Assembly: GCF_030555055.1 (NCBI RefSeq)
Contig: NZ_JAMOAO010000001.1
Location: 4,216,001-4,280,000 of the forward strand
Direction: 5' to 3'
DNA length: 64,000 nucleotides
Source: Nocardiopsis sp. YSL2
Lineage (GTDB): Bacteria > Actinomycetota > Actinomycetes > Streptosporangiales > Streptosporangiaceae
Shown: positions 17,394 to 28,300 of the stretch, in pieces
Position numbering within the stretch: position 1 is the first letter of the stretch
Layout of the letters: each line of letters opens with the position of its first letter
Position numbers and translations under genes: made by a program
The notes under the pieces: model-generated
What the model was told of the DNA's origin: nothing
Databases searched by the model: none
Seen by the model: the letters and a program-made list of their open reading frames with translations, nothing else

Positions 17394-18026
17394 CTACACG
17401 GCCGCGGTGAGACGCTGGTCCTGGACGTCGAACACCGCGTCGCAGGCCTCGCGCACACTGTTGTTGTGGGTGGCGATCACCACCGCGCACCCCTCCCGGG
17501 CCATCTGGCGCAGGGTGTCGATCACCATACGGCCGTTCTCGTCGTCCAGTGCCCCCGTGGGCTCGTCGGCCAGCACCAGGGAGGGCTTCTTGACCATGAG
17601 CCGAGCCAGCGCGACGCGCTGCTGCTCACCGCCGGACAGGTAGTGCACCTTGTCCTTCTCACGTCCGGCCATGCCGACGCGCTCCAGCGCCTCGGCGTGG
17701 CGCGTGCGGTTCTTGGAGGCCACGCTCAGGTTCTCCCTGACCGTGGCATTCTCCATCAGCGCGTAGTTCTGGAACAGGTATCCCAGCCGGTCGCGGCGGA
17801 AGCGACGTCGTCCTGAGGGGCCGAGGCGGTTGAGCCGTCTGCCGTCACAGAGGATGTCCCCGCCGCTCGGGTCCTCCAGGAGGCCGATGCAGTTGAGCAG
17901 GGTGGTCTTGCCCGAGCCGGAAGGGCCGACGAGTGCGAGCATCTCCCCGGCGTGGACGGTCAGGTCCAGGTTCTCCCACAGGCGGCGCTGACCGAAGGAC
18001 TTGGCGAGGTTCTTGAGGGTGATCAT
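17394..18026 (-). CDS. ABC transporter ATPase, bacteriocin-export type
   Basis: A 210-residue ABC ATPase of the LolD/MacB group. Walker A is GPSGSGKTTLL (residues about 34-44), the signature is YLSGGEQQRVALARL (about 133-147), Walker B is PSLVLADEPTGALD and the H-loop is ATHNNSV. The size and sequence fit ATPases next to DUF1430-type permeases in lactococcin-972-like bacteriocin loci. It lies 17 nt downstream of such a permease on the same strand. No bacteriocin gene is visible in the window; if it existed it would have been upstream, beyond the point where the permease is cut. Confidence 0.85.
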   Translation of the reverse strand: MITLKNLAKSFGQRRLWENLDLTVHAGEMLALVGPSGSGKTTLLNCIGLLEDPSGGDILCDGRRLNRLGPSGRRRFRRDRLGYLFQNYALMENATVRENLSVASKNRTRHAEALERVGMAGREKDKVHYLSGGEQQRVALARLMVKKPSLVLADEPTGALDDENGRMVIDTLRQMAREGCAVVIATHNNSVREACDAVFDVQDQRLTAAV

Positions 18027-18043
18027 GGTGTTCCTTGGACGGG

Positions 18044-18910
18044 TCAGGCCTGCGAGGAGCCTTCACGGACGATACGGCGATGGAAGACGGTGAGCGCGCC
18101 CAGGGTGATCGTGAGGGAGGCCAGAGCGATGCCCAGGGCATAGAACGGTTCGGCCCCGGTCGCGGTCATCGCACCGGGGACCATGGATCGGCTGGGATCG
18201 TTCATGGCTGCCAGCGTGGTGGCGGTGTCCCATGTGGCCCAGGCCATGAAGGCCGCCGCGAGCGTCGCCTCGATGGTGAGCAGCCGCCGATGGGTGGCCA
18301 GGAAGGTCCATCCGCTGATGTGCCGGGCGAAGATGGCCTGAGCCCGGGCGCGCACATGGATGATGCATGCGGCCGCCGCGGTCAGGAGAAGCACGGCGCC
18401 GGCACCCACCAGGTTGAACACCTCGCTGCGCAGCGCCATCAAGGTGTTGGCGTGGGTCTTCAGAGCGCTGGTGGTGAGGGTTTCGACCATGGAGATGTAG
18501 CGGGATGCCTGTGGGTTGTCGGCGCGGAACTCTTCGACCACGTCGGGGTCGGGGAATACGGTCTCCCGTGCGGACATGTGATTGACGTAGCTGCTGTCGG
18601 ACATGACCTCGCCGTTAGGTAGGGCGATGATGACGGGTTCGTGCAGCAGGGGAAGAAAGAGGGGGCCGTCCGACCGCTCGGCTCCGTAGGTGAACACCGT
18701 CTGTCCGTCGGCCGCCGGCAGCACTTCGATGTCGAAGCTGCGGTCAGGTGCGCCTGACATGTCGAGCCAGATGTCGGTCATGCCCTGCACCAGCAGGTCA
18801 GTGTGCTCGGCGGCCGAACTGGGCACGATGATGCGAACGCTGTCGTCCGGCCCGTAGCGTTCCCCGGATGGTGCGAGGACCTCCTGCTCGACCAGGTTCG
18901 GCGACTTACG
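18044..18910 (-). pseudogene. 5'-truncated DUF1430/FtsX-like permease
   Basis: The C-terminal ~285 residues of a membrane protein of the type paired with bacteriocin-export ATPases. Authentic sequence starts around SPNLVEQEVLAPSGERYGPDDSVRIIV and includes a periplasmic region (SFDIEVLPAADGQTVFTYG) followed by four hydrophobic segments (AGAVLLLTAAAACIIHV, ATLAAAFMAWATW and so on). Full-length relatives are 600-700 residues with further helices at the N-terminus. Upstream of about 18910 the frame runs straight into the 184-bp element boundary repeat, so the gene has been cut there. It is probably non-functional, although the open frame extends through the repeat. The downstream ATPase gene is intact. 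Confidence 0.75.
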
Positions 18911-18919
18911 GTCGCTGCA

Positions 18920-19103
18920 TCGTGCACCCGGGTGCACCCCCGCCCGCGAAGTGAGTGACGGGATGGGTGGTGCACACTCACCAGGCGGATCCCGGCCCCC
19001 GTGCACCCGCTGGTGCACCCCCGGCAACGCAAAAGCCCCTGACCACTTTGCGTTTCCGCTGGTCAGGGGCCTAAGCCTCTGGGGTGAGTGACGGGACTTG
19101 AAC
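18920..19103. repeat. Left boundary repeat of the tRNA-His element (attachment site)
   Basis: A 184-bp sequence repeated at 47157-47340 with about 16 mismatches by eye. Its last 24 nt (19080-19103) are identical to the 3' end of tRNA-His including CCA. It also contains a 10-bp-stem hairpin (19035-19044 with 19061-19070) matching the tRNA terminator, and GTGCAC palindromes. Confidence 0.85.
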
Positions 19104-19472
19104 TGTGGTGGGGAAGTGCCATGACCTGCGGAAACACGAGAATCCGCAGGTAGTGGGGGAGGTCGTCCCCTGGTTGTGCCGGGTTGCCCCGCGTCCTGCT
19201 GGGAGGTGTGCACCCTCCGGGTGCACGCTTCGAGCCCGCCTGGCGCACCCCTGGGGGTGCACCACGGAGGGTGAACCTCTCTTTACAGCGTTGGTTATTT
19301 TCTGTTGCGCCGTCGGAGATCTGGGAATACTGGTCAACCGTGGCGGCTAGGAGGAGCAAGGGGGTCTTCCTAGGGAAGGGGAGGCCATGCAGCACGCTTC
19401 GGCCGACGTGGCCCTGGCGGGGACCGCGAGAGCCAGCCGGTTAGGGTAGCGCTCGAGAAGAAAGGGGGCCAG
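19104..19472. other. Left inner flank of the element, GTGCAC repeats
   Basis: About 370 bp without a gene. It holds GTGCACCC-TCC-GGGTGCAC (19208-19226) and a near-perfect CGCACCCC/GGGGTGCAC pair (about 19244-19262), the same hexamer that recurs in both boundary repeats. These may be recombinase or excisionase arm sites. A G-rich ribosome site for the first cargo gene ends the stretch. Confidence 0.55.
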
Positions 19473-20741
19473 GTGCTGCTTCGGTTCCGAGTTGCGAACG
19501 TGCGGTCCTTCCGTGACGAGCACGAGCTCTCGTTCGTTGTGGATGACGACCAACCTGCCATGGTGGCGCGCCGACTGGAGCTCGCTGGGAAGCGCTCGGT
19601 GGGTGTGCTTCCCCTTGTGGGGATCTTCGGCGCCAACGCATCGGGCAAGTCGAACGTCCTGGCCGCACTCACCGACATGCGCAAGGCGGTTCTGAACTCC
19701 TACGCACAGTGGGCGTCGTTCGCCGGAACGGAGCGTGTTTCCTTCGCCTTGGACGACAGGTCAGCCGATGAGCCAAGCTTCTACGAAGTGGACATCGTCC
19801 TGGACGACGTGCGTTGGACCTACGGCTTCGAGCTCGGCACGGAACGTATCGAGTCGGAGTGGGTGCACAGCTATCCACGTGGGCACCGTCAGGTGTGGCT
19901 CGACCGGGACGCTTCAAGGACGAAGCAATACGACTGGCCAGGTAGTCGGGTGAAGGACCGAGCTCACCTGGAACGCCGTACCCGTCCAAACGCGCTCCTG
20001 CTGTCCACGGCCGGCACGGACAACCATCCCCAGCTCTCACCGCTCTTCCACTGGTTCCGCCGCAACCTGTGGCTGATCAATCCGGAGGACGAGCGTACGC
20101 AGCGTGAGGCCTTCACCGCTAGGGAACTCAGCGGTTCCCGGGCCTCGCGCATCCTCGAACTCTTGCGCGTCGCCGACCTTGGTATCACCGGCGCTGATCT
20201 CGTCTCTGAGCAAGGGAAAAAAGTCACGGTGAGGCTCCAGCACGCCGCCTCCACCAGACCCGTCTCCATGGACTGGCGGCAGGAGTCATTCGGTACCCGC
20301 TCCTGGTTCGCGCTCCTCGGCCCGCTGCTCTTGGCTTTGGACGAGGGAGCTGTCCTGCTCGTCGACGAACTGGATGCGAGCCTGCACCCGCGCTTCGCAG
20401 CGGAGATCATCCGGCTCTTCCACGATCCGGGAGCCAACCCCAAGGGGGCGCAGCTCGTTTTCACCTCCCATGATGCCACCGTGCTCAGTACCCCGAGCGG
20501 CGGCCGACTGCTGGAGCCCGCCCAGGTCTGGCTGACGGAGAAGGACGAGGACGGGGCGAGCGAGCTTTACCCGCTGACCGCGGCCTCGCCCGGGGAAGAC
20601 GAGGACCTCACGTCCTCCTACTTGGCGGGGGTCTTCGGTGCTGTCCCTAGGGTTCTAGAGGGGACGGTTTACCGGACCTTGCTCCTTGACCAGGCACGGC
20701 GTGAACTCGAGAGCAGTGAGGACGAGGTGAAGCAGGGCTGA
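19473..20741 (+). CDS. AAA family ATPase, AbiLi/RloA-like
   Basis: A 422-residue ABC-type ATPase of the AAA_15/AAA_21 group (COG1106-like). It opens with the typical FRVANVRSFRDEHELSF, then Walker A GANASGKS (residues 53-60), and ends with Walker B LLVDELDASLHPRF (about 292-305) and an H-loop FTSHD. It overlaps the next gene, encoding an RloB protein, by one base (TGATG). ATPase plus RloB is the composition of the abortive-infection system AbiL and of rlo genes lying in hsd loci; RloB resembles a Toprim-type nuclease. So this is probably the sensor/motor half of a phage-defence module, an inference from family and position. GTG start with AAAGGGGG 5 nt upstream. Confidence 0.88.
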   Translation: MLLRFRVANVRSFRDEHELSFVVDDDQPAMVARRLELAGKRSVGVLPLVGIFGANASGKSNVLAALTDMRKAVLNSYAQWASFAGTERVSFALDDRSADEPSFYEVDIVLDDVRWTYGFELGTERIESEWVHSYPRGHRQVWLDRDASRTKQYDWPGSRVKDRAHLERRTRPNALLLSTAGTDNHPQLSPLFHWFRRNLWLINPEDERTQREAFTARELSGSRASRILELLRVADLGITGADLVSEQGKKVTVRLQHAASTRPVSMDWRQESFGTRSWFALLGPLLLALDEGAVLLVDELDASLHPRFAAEIIRLFHDPGANPKGAQLVFTSHDATVLSTPSGGRLLEPAQVWLTEKDEDGASELYPLTAASPGEDEDLTSSYLAGVFGAVPRVLEGTVYRTLLLDQARRELESSEDEVKQG

Positions 20742-21403
20742 TGGCACGCACCCGGGGCAGGGACTCTTTCAAGCCCGCGAAGAAGAAGAGCCAACGGCGC
20801 CGCAGGGACGTGTACGTGTTCACCGAGGGCGAGGTCACCGAACCTCAGTACATCGACATCATCACAAAACGGGCCGGAGCGCCTGACGTGGAAGTCCACA
20901 TCGCCAACGAGTCCGCTCCCGGATCCCAGCGCAAGCCCCTCAAGCTGGTCGAGGCTGCGGTACAGCTCAGCCGGGAGAAGACGCGGGAAGCCAAACGTGA
21001 TGGTCGGCCCAAGCAGTACTGGCCGAGCGTTTGGTGCCTGTTCGACCGGGACGAGCACGTGAAGATCGAGGCGGCGCTGAAGCAGGCCAAGGAGGGCGGC
21101 GTGAGGGTCGCCTTCTCACACCCGTGCTTCGAACTGTGGCGATTGTTGCACCACAAGGCGGTGACGAACACCTTCGGTGGTGTCTGTGAAGCGGCGGCTC
21201 AGAAGCTGCCGTTCGCGAGCAAGGCCAACGACATCAAGGTGGTCCTTTCGGACCAAATCCCGGCGGGCAGCTTCGCCGTAGCGAAGAAGCGGGCCAAGCA
21301 GATCAACCAGGAGTACGGTCCGCACGTATCCAAGCTCCTGCGCGACCCGTACACCGACGTCTACGAGTTCGTCGAAGAGGGCCTGGGGATCACTGCTTAC
21401 TGA
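20741..21403 (+). CDS. RloB family protein, AbiLii-like
   Basis: A 220-residue RloB-domain protein (PF13707 type). Family landmarks are VFTEGEVTEPQYID at about residues 26-39 and WCLFDRDEH at about 97-105. The spacing of an invariant Glu and a later DxD resembles Toprim nucleases, so nuclease activity is plausible but not proven from sequence. A C-terminal FSHPCFELWRLLHH block is also typical. The gene is fused in reading to the upstream ATPase (one-base overlap) and stands 84 nt before the restriction-modification operon. The pair likely works as one toxin/effector system, with the ATPase sensing infection. Confidence 0.88.
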   Translation: MARTRGRDSFKPAKKKSQRRRRDVYVFTEGEVTEPQYIDIITKRAGAPDVEVHIANESAPGSQRKPLKLVEAAVQLSREKTREAKRDGRPKQYWPSVWCLFDRDEHVKIEAALKQAKEGGVRVAFSHPCFELWRLLHHKAVTNTFGGVCEAAAQKLPFASKANDIKVVLSDQIPAGSFAVAKKRAKQINQEYGPHVSKLLRDPYTDVYEFVEEGLGITAY

Positions 21404-21487
21404 GGTTCTCAGCTCGGTTATCACCTCGGGGTGCGCACGGCATAGGGTTTCCACGTCATGCCGGTCGGCCGTAGGGAAGAGGGCTTC

Positions 21488-24094
21488 GTGGCTAAGCTCA
21501 CGCTCGCGCAGTTGGAGCGCCATCTGTTCGCCGCTGCGGACATCCTTCGCGGGACGATGGACGCCGCTGAGTACAAGGACTACATCTTCGGCCTGCTCTT
21601 CCTGAAGCGGGCCAACGACGAGTTCGAGGCGGCCCGGGAACGGATCCGGCATCACGCGGAACACAAGCTGGGTATGACCGGAGATGATCTGGATGACTAC
21701 CTGGAACTACCAGCTCCTTACTCGGGGCGCGGTGCACTGTACGTCCCCAAGATGGCACGATGGAGGTTGATCTCCTCCGGTACCCACAACATCAACGAGA
21801 GGTACCTGCGGCCCGCCCTCCAGGCTCTGGAGAGCCAGAACCCTAAGCTTGACGGGCTCTTCGACCAACTGGACTTCAACCGCATCGGGGGCTCGGGGAC
21901 CGCAGCGGCGGCCAAGCTGGCCGACCAGCGGCTCAAACTGCTGATCGAGCACTTCGGTCGGGTACGGCTCCGCACTGACGACTTCGAGTTCCCGGACCTG
22001 ATCGGTGCCGCCTATGAGTACCTGATCAAGGAGTTCGCCGACTCGGCTGGACGCAAGGGCGGAGAGTTCTACACCCCCCGTGCGGTCGTGCGCATGATGG
22101 TGGAGCTGCTGAACCCCCAGCAGGGGACGCGGATCTACGACCCGTGCGTCGGCTCGGGGGGCATGCTCATCCACGCCAAGGAGTACGTGGAGGAGCACGG
22201 TGGCGACTCTACGGATATGTTCTTCGCCGGACAGGACGCCAACAGCGGCTCGTGGATCATGTCCACGATGAACATGGTGCTTCACGGGGTGAGCACTCGG
22301 TTCGACCTGGCGACGGGCGATACCCTCTCCGCTCCCATGCACGTGCCGGCCTCGGACGCGGAGCGCTACGACGGGGTTCTGAGCAATCCGCCGTTCTCCA
22401 TGGACTACGAGCTCGGAGAGCTCACCTACGCCGACGAGCGCGCGAAGTACGGCGTGACGAGCGAGCGTGGCAAGGCCGACCTGATGTTCCTCCAACACAT
22501 GCTCTGGATCACCAAGCGGCGCGGACGCGGGGGCATGGTCGTCACGGTGATGCCGCACGGTGTGCTGTTTCGCGGTGGCGGTGAACGGGAGATTCGCACG
22601 GCGCTCCTGGACGAGGACGCGGTGGAGGCGGTCATCGGGTTGGCGCCCAACCTCTTCTACGGCACCGGCATCCCGGCATGCGTCTTGCTCCTGCGCCCGC
22701 CAGGCAAGAAGGACGCCGCGCGTGCGGGGAAGGTCCTGTTCATCAACGCCGACCGCGAGTTCCACGCGGAGCGGGCCCAGAACGTGCTGCTACCCGAGCA
22801 CGCTGAGAAGATCGTCTCCACGTTTCGCGAGTACGCGGAGGTGCCCGGCTTCTCACGGGTGGTGACGCGGGAGGAGCTGCGCGACAACGATGACAACCTC
22901 AACATCCGCCGCTACGTCGACAACACGCCGCCGCCGGAACCGCAGGACGTGCGCGCGCACCTGGTGGGCGGGATGCCCCGCGCGGAGATCGAGGAGAAGC
23001 AGGAGCTGCTCGATGCCTATGGGGTGCGGGTCACCGACCTGTTCACCGAGCGCGACCCAGTGGATCCGGAGTACGTGGACTTCCTCCCGCAGGGGCAGCG
23101 GCCGGACGCGGCTCGAATGGCCGAATTGGTGCGCCCACGCGAGGAGGCACTGCGCGTAGCGTTCGCCAAGTGGTGGGAGGAGGAGGCCAGGCACCTGGAG
23201 TCGGTGGCGGGGACGCCGGAGCGGCTGGTTGACCTTACCCCGGGAGAACGTAAGGCCGCGCTGATGGCGGTGCGCGGGTCGCTGATGGAGTCGTTCGTGG
23301 AGCGGCTGGGTGGGATCGGGCTGCTCGACCGCTATGCCTTGGCCGGGGCTGTCGCCGGGTGGTGGCACGAGGCCAAGTACGACCTGCTCGCTCTGTCGGA
23401 GAACGGGTTCGAGGGGGTGCTGAGGGGTTGGGTTGAGAACGTCGAGACCATGCTCGCGCCGGAACAGGATCCCAAGACCCGTAAGTTGAAGAAGCGGTCG
23501 GCGGCCGACCGGCGCCAGGCCTACGACCACAAGGTGGTCGCCGTGATCGCGCCGGACTTCCTGGAAGAATTGGCTGCGGCGGACGCGCACAAGGCGGAGT
23601 TGGACGCGCACTGGAAGGAGCTCAACGGCGAGCTGTTCGGGGACAGTGAGACGGAGGGCGGGGCACAGGACGGTGACGTCGGCGAGTCCCAGAACAGTGG
23701 TACCCGACTGAGCGCGGAGCAGGAAGCCGAGCTGGACAGGGTCAAGAAGGAGCGAACGAAGGCCGGGGCGGCGATCAGGCGCCTCGAAGCCGACTTCTGG
23801 TTCCCGTGGCCGAGCGATCCGCCCACCTTGGACGACGAGAAGCCGAGGCTGTTCCAAGCAAGAGACAAGGTGGTGGAGGACCCTGAGGAGGTGCGCCGGG
23901 TAGTGCTGGAGCTCCTGCGGGACGACCTGGCGACGAAGCTGGAGGGGCACATGGCGAGTCGGCGCCGGGAACTGATCGACGCTTACCAGGTGTGGACGGG
24001 CAAATACGCGGTCGCGCTGCGGGAAATCCGCACGCAGCGCGCGAACGCCGAGGCGACCCTGGATGGCTTCCTAAGGGAGCTTGGTTATGCGTGA
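21488..24094 (+). CDS. hsdM: Type I restriction-modification methyltransferase subunit
   Basis: An 868-residue HsdM. The N-terminal helical domain ([33 protein letters not shown]) precedes an N6-adenine methyltransferase fold with motif [10 protein letters not shown] (about 218-226) and catalytic NPPF at 300-303. It transfers methyl groups from S-adenosylmethionine to adenine in the site recognised by HsdS. After residue ~480 there is a long extension of about 350 residues, mostly helical and charged, not present in classical ~530-residue HsdM. I start at GTG 21488 with GAAGAGGG upstream; 21458 is the longest in-frame alternative. It overlaps hsdS by 8 nt. Confidence 0.93.
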   Translation: MAKLTLAQLERHLFAAADILRGTMDAAEYKDYIFGLLFLKRANDEFEAARERIRHHAEHKLGMTGDDLDDYLELPAPYSGRGALYVPKMARWRLISSGTHNINERYLRPALQALESQNPKLDGLFDQLDFNRIGGSGTAAAAKLADQRLKLLIEHFGRVRLRTDDFEFPDLIGAAYEYLIKEFADSAGRKGGEFYTPRAVVRMMVELLNPQQGTRIYDPCVGSGGMLIHAKEYVEEHGGDSTDMFFAGQDANSGSWIMSTMNMVLHGVSTRFDLATGDTLSAPMHVPASDAERYDGVLSNPPFSMDYELGELTYADERAKYGVTSERGKADLMFLQHMLWITKRRGRGGMVVTVMPHGVLFRGGGEREIRTALLDEDAVEAVIGLAPNLFYGTGIPACVLLLRPPGKKDAARAGKVLFINADREFHAERAQNVLLPEHAEKIVSTFREYAEVPGFSRVVTREELRDNDDNLNIRRYVDNTPPPEPQDVRAHLVGGMPRAEIEEKQELLDAYGVRVTDLFTERDPVDPEYVDFLPQGQRPDAARMAELVRPREEALRVAFAKWWEEEARHLESVAGTPERLVDLTPGERKAALMAVRGSLMESFVERLGGIGLLDRYALAGAVAGWWHEAKYDLLALSENGFEGVLRGWVENVETMLAPEQDPKTRKLKKRSAADRRQAYDHKVVAVIAPDFLEELAAADAHKAELDAHWKELNGELFGDSETEGGAQDGDVGESQNSGTRLSAEQEAELDRVKKERTKAGAAIRRLEADFWFPWPSDPPTLDDEKPRLFQARDKVVEDPEEVRRVVLELLRDDLATKLEGHMASRRRELIDAYQVWTGKYAVALREIRTQRANAEATLDGFLRELGYA

Positions 24095-25283
24095 CACTAT
24101 GAGCTGGCCTCTGGTGCGTCTGCGCGATATCGCTGTGATTTGTTCCGGTGGAACTCCATCTCGTGATGATCTCTCCCTATGGGGAGGGGAGATCCCTTGG
24201 TTGACGCCGGGAGAGTTGAGCGGCCTGGGTGAGCGGGTCGTTACGCGCACTGCAGAAGAGATCACTAGTCGGGGAGTTCGGTCTTCTGGGGCCGTCGTGC
24301 TCCCGGTCGGCGCGCTCATGGTGACGACAAGGGCTACCCTGGGCGCTTGTGCGATTGCTGGCGTTCCCATGGCGACCAATCAGGGGTTCAAAAACCTCAT
24401 ATTTCAGAAGGAAATCGCTAATCCGGAGTTCTACTTCTATGTCTTGAAGGCTCTAGTGCGCGAGATGACACGTCGCGCAAATGGTACCACCTTCCTGGAG
24501 ATATCGGCGAATGAGTTTGGTAACCTGGAAGTTCCGCTGCCGTCAGTCGTAGAACAGAGGCGGATCGTTCAGGTGATTGATGCGGTTGCTGTGCAGGAGC
24601 ATGCTATTAGGGAATCTATCTCCAAGCTTCGGAGCGTTCGTCGAGGAACACTCTTGTCTGCCATGGCTCCCTTGCGGGAAGGGAAGCCCCCGCACGGTTG
24701 GGAACGTGTTCCACTCAGCGATGTTGTGCCCTTGGCGGAGTATGGTGTCTCTGAGGCTCTCGACCGGGACCCGCGGGGTCTTCCTGTCCTCCGTATGAAC
24801 AACCTCGAAAACGGTGCCCTGGCTCTGTCTGACTTGAGGTACAGTCCTGTTCCGGTATCTGATCGGCTTCGGTTGAAACAGGGAGATGTGCTCTTCAACC
24901 GGACGAACAGCATTGACCACGTTGGCAAGGTCGCACTATGGCGGGGTGAGCTCCCAGAGGCGTCTTTCGCCTCCTATCTAGTGCGGATAAATCCAGATGC
25001 GTCCCGACTGATGTCTGAATACCTTGTCGAATGGCTTATGCATCCGCTCATTCGGCAGCGGGTGCGGTCGGTCTCAACTCCAGCTGTGCAACAGGTAAAC
25101 GTTAATCCGACTCGACTGCGCGATCTGGAGATCGACATGCCCACTTCTCTGGATGAGCAGCGGAGGATCATTGAATCGTTGTATGTGTGCGACGAGAAGA
25201 TCACGGGCGAGCAGCTGGAGCTTAAGAAACTGGAGGGCCTGAAGCAGGGGATCGTGGACAACTTGCTCAGTGGCAAGGTGTGA
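24087..25283 (+). CDS. hsdS: Type I restriction-modification specificity subunit
   Basis: A 398-residue HsdS with two target-recognition domains in tandem. Half 1 begins [22 protein letters not shown] and ends in a helix-forming [17 protein letters not shown]; half 2 begins [16 protein letters not shown] and ends with [14 protein letters not shown], the same repeat of conserved spacer helices. The subunit chooses the bipartite DNA site for both HsdM and HsdR. GC content and codon use drop markedly compared with hsdM and hsdR, as expected for the variable, horizontally exchanged subunit. ATG 24087 has GGGAG 7 nt upstream and overlaps hsdM by 8 nt. Confidence 0.92.
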   Translation: MRDTMSWPLVRLRDIAVICSGGTPSRDDLSLWGGEIPWLTPGELSGLGERVVTRTAEEITSRGVRSSGAVVLPVGALMVTTRATLGACAIAGVPMATNQGFKNLIFQKEIANPEFYFYVLKALVREMTRRANGTTFLEISANEFGNLEVPLPSVVEQRRIVQVIDAVAVQEHAIRESISKLRSVRRGTLLSAMAPLREGKPPHGWERVPLSDVVPLAEYGVSEALDRDPRGLPVLRMNNLENGALALSDLRYSPVPVSDRLRLKQGDVLFNRTNSIDHVGKVALWRGELPEASFASYLVRINPDASRLMSEYLVEWLMHPLIRQRVRSVSTPAVQQVNVNPTRLRDLEIDMPTSLDEQRRIIESLYVCDEKITGEQLELKKLEGLKQGIVDNLLSGKV

Positions 25284-25396
25284 TCCTTCCCTTGCGTATC
25301 AGCTGGTTCGAGTCCATCCGCATGTTTCGCTGCGTGGTGTAAAGCGGACCGTCCGGGGCCGGTACGCTGACCGCAGTGGATGGAGGGACGTACGGT

Positions 25397-28300
25397 ATGG
25401 CGCGGGTACAGGTCGAGCGGGACGAGGTCGAAGTTCCCATCATCGCTCAGCTCACGGCGATGGGATGGACTCACATCTCCGGAAAGCAGGTCGGTACACT
25501 CAGCGCTGACCAGCCGGTACTCGCCGAAATCGCTGGTAGAGCCCTGCGTCGTGTCAATCGTCGCGCGACGGATGGCGAACCGTGGATGGACGAGTCCGAC
25601 GTCAGTCGTTCTCTGTCCGAGCTCGCAACGGTTTCCCGTGGTGAGGGTGTCAGCAAGGCCAACTTCGCTGCCACCAATCTCCTCCTCAGCGGCATCCATC
25701 TCCATGGCCCGTCCTCCGGGCATGGCGGATCCTCGGCGACGGTGCAGTTCGTCGAATGGCATGAGGAACGCTTGGAGCTCAACGACTTCACCGTCGTTGA
25801 TCAGCTCCGCGTCAAGAATCGCTCCGGCGACGTCTCGGTCCTCGACCTCGTCCTTTTCGTTAATGGCATCCCCCTCGTCGTGATCGAGTGCAAGCGCCCC
25901 GATCTGGCGGACCCCCTCGACAGTGCCGTACTCGACCTACGGCACTACGCTGGGGACCCACTCGATGACGACGCCCGTGGGGACAGCGGCCTGGCAACGC
26001 CCGCCGGGGTCCCCGAGCTGTTCCGCACCGTGCAGTTGATGGTGGCAGCCACCGCGGAGACCGCCTACGTCGGTACGGTCACCTCCGGACCCGAGCACTA
26101 CCATCCGTGGCGCAGCGTCGAGCCTGAGAACGAGACGACGCTCACTGCCGAGCTGCCATCAGGTACAGGTCCGCTTAACGAGCGGCACAAACTCGTCGGT
26201 GTCGTCCTGCGTCCCAGGGGCCTGCTCACCTTTGTCCGGCACTACATCATTCCGCTGCCTGTAGACACCGGGATCGGCGGGACCCGGATGATCAAGACCG
26301 TCGCCCGGCATCAGCAGTACCGCGCCGTTGAGAAGGCGGTGCGCAAACTGCTCACGGGCCGTACACGGGACGGGCTCGACCTGGAGGACGAGCGCGGCGG
26401 GGTCATCTGGCATACCCAAGGCTCCGGCAAGAGCCTCACGATGACGTTCCTGGTGCGCCGGATGCACCTGCACCACCGGCTCAGTGAGTTCACGGTGGTC
26501 GTGGTCACTGACCGAAGGCAACTGCAGACTCAGCTCGCACGCACGCTCAAGCACAGCGAATCCGATGTAGCGACCGCGGAGACGGCGACCCAGATGGAGG
26601 GCCTGCTGCGCGACGGCGGCCGGCGGGTTGTCTTCGCGATGATCCAGAAGTACGGGTCCGCCGGGTTCTCCTTCGCCGCCGAGGGCCGGGAGAACGGCGA
26701 CGACCGGAACCTGGTAGAGGAGTACAAGGACGCAGAAGAGGCCAGGAACGAGCGGCGAGCCCGCTCTGCGGCACCGGTGCCCAACCTGCCCGTGTGCAAC
26801 ACCTCCTCCGACATCCTCGTCCTCGTTGACGAGGCGCATCGCTCGCACACCAGCCTGCTGCACGCGGCCCTGCGCAAGGCGATCCCCAACGCTGCCAAGA
26901 TCGGGTTCACCGGAACACCGATCATGACGGAGCGGGCCGAAGACACCCGCCGGATCTTCAGCGGCGGTCCCGACGGGGCGTTCCTCGACACCTACCGGAT
27001 GTCGGACGCCGAGCGCGACGGCGTGGTCGTGCGGATCCGTTACGAGGGCCGCACCGGCGAGGGCAGTGTCTCCGACGCGGAAGGCTTGGACCGCTCCTTC
27101 GACGACCTGGTCTCCGACCGGTCGGAGGAGGAGCGCCGCCAACTGCTGAAGCGCTGGCCCACCGAACGCGACGTCGCCGAGTCTCGGTCGATGATCGAGG
27201 CCAAGGCCAAGGACATGCTGGAGCACTGGGTGACCACCGTCCTACCCGGTGGCGGGTTCAAGGCCCAGGTGGCGGCGGTCAGTCGGAGAGCCACTGTTGC
27301 GTACCACCACGCGCTCAGGGCAGCCCGGGACGCCCTGATGGAGGACCTCGCCGAGTTCCGGCCGGAGTCAGTGACGGGGATCCCGTTGGAAAACCTGTCC
27401 CGGAGGACACGGTATCTGTTCGTTGCGTACCAGTACCGCGCGCTGCTGAGCCAAATCGACTTCGTGCCGATCATCTCCGAGGGTGCGGAGCGCAAGCACG
27501 GCCATTGGCTGCATTGGACCGACTCGGTGAGTCAGGCGGCCTACATCGACCGTTTCCGCCAGCCGTTCCCCACACCGCCACCGGATCACGACTGGACTGC
27601 TGCCGTTCCCTTCTCCGCTCCTGAACAGGAGACACAGGATCCGGGCACCACCGGCGACAACCCCTGGTCTCAGGAGGGCATGGAGCAGCCGGAGAGGAGC
27701 GCTACCGGCTTCGGCCCAGTCCACCCCGACAGCCCGATCGCCTTCCTCATCGTCAAATCCATGCTCCTGACCGGCTTCGACGCGCCGCGCGAGCAGGTCC
27801 TCTACCTGGACCGGCCCATCCGGGACGCCGAACTCCTCCAAGCTGTCGCACGGGTCAATCGGCCGATGCCGGGCAAAGACATTGGGTACGTCGTGGACTA
27901 CTACGGTGTCTTCGAGCACCTGGCCGACGCCCTGGCCGACTACCGACGCGACGATGTCGACGACACCATGCGGAGCATGTCCGAGGAGATTAACGCGCTC
28001 GCGCCCGCGGCCGAGGCCGTACGCGGCTACCTTGCCGGGCTCGACGTGGACGACGCCGGGCTCACCGACGCAGCAGCGGTGCGTGCCGCAGCGCTGGAGT
28101 TCGAGGACGATGCAGTGCGACTGGGGTTCGACGAGGTCCTGAATCAATTCCTAGCCGTCCTGGAACGGGTTCTGCCGCACGAGCATGGCCTCCACTACGC
28201 GGCCGAGGCACGACGTTGGACCATGTTGCAGAAGCGCATCCGTACGCTGCACCGCGACGGGCCGGGGGGCACGTTCACGATGCGCCTGTACGGCCGCAAG

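Noticed and set aside
14437..17490. 1017-residue minus-strand frame antisense to the MMPL gene
   Set aside because: Histidine/aspartate/glycine-rich shadow of the transporter; no ribosome site or domain.
18925..19300. CRISPR array, because of repeated GTGCAC elements
   Set aside because: Repeats are short palindromes with irregular spacing and no unique spacers of constant length; no cas genes nearby.
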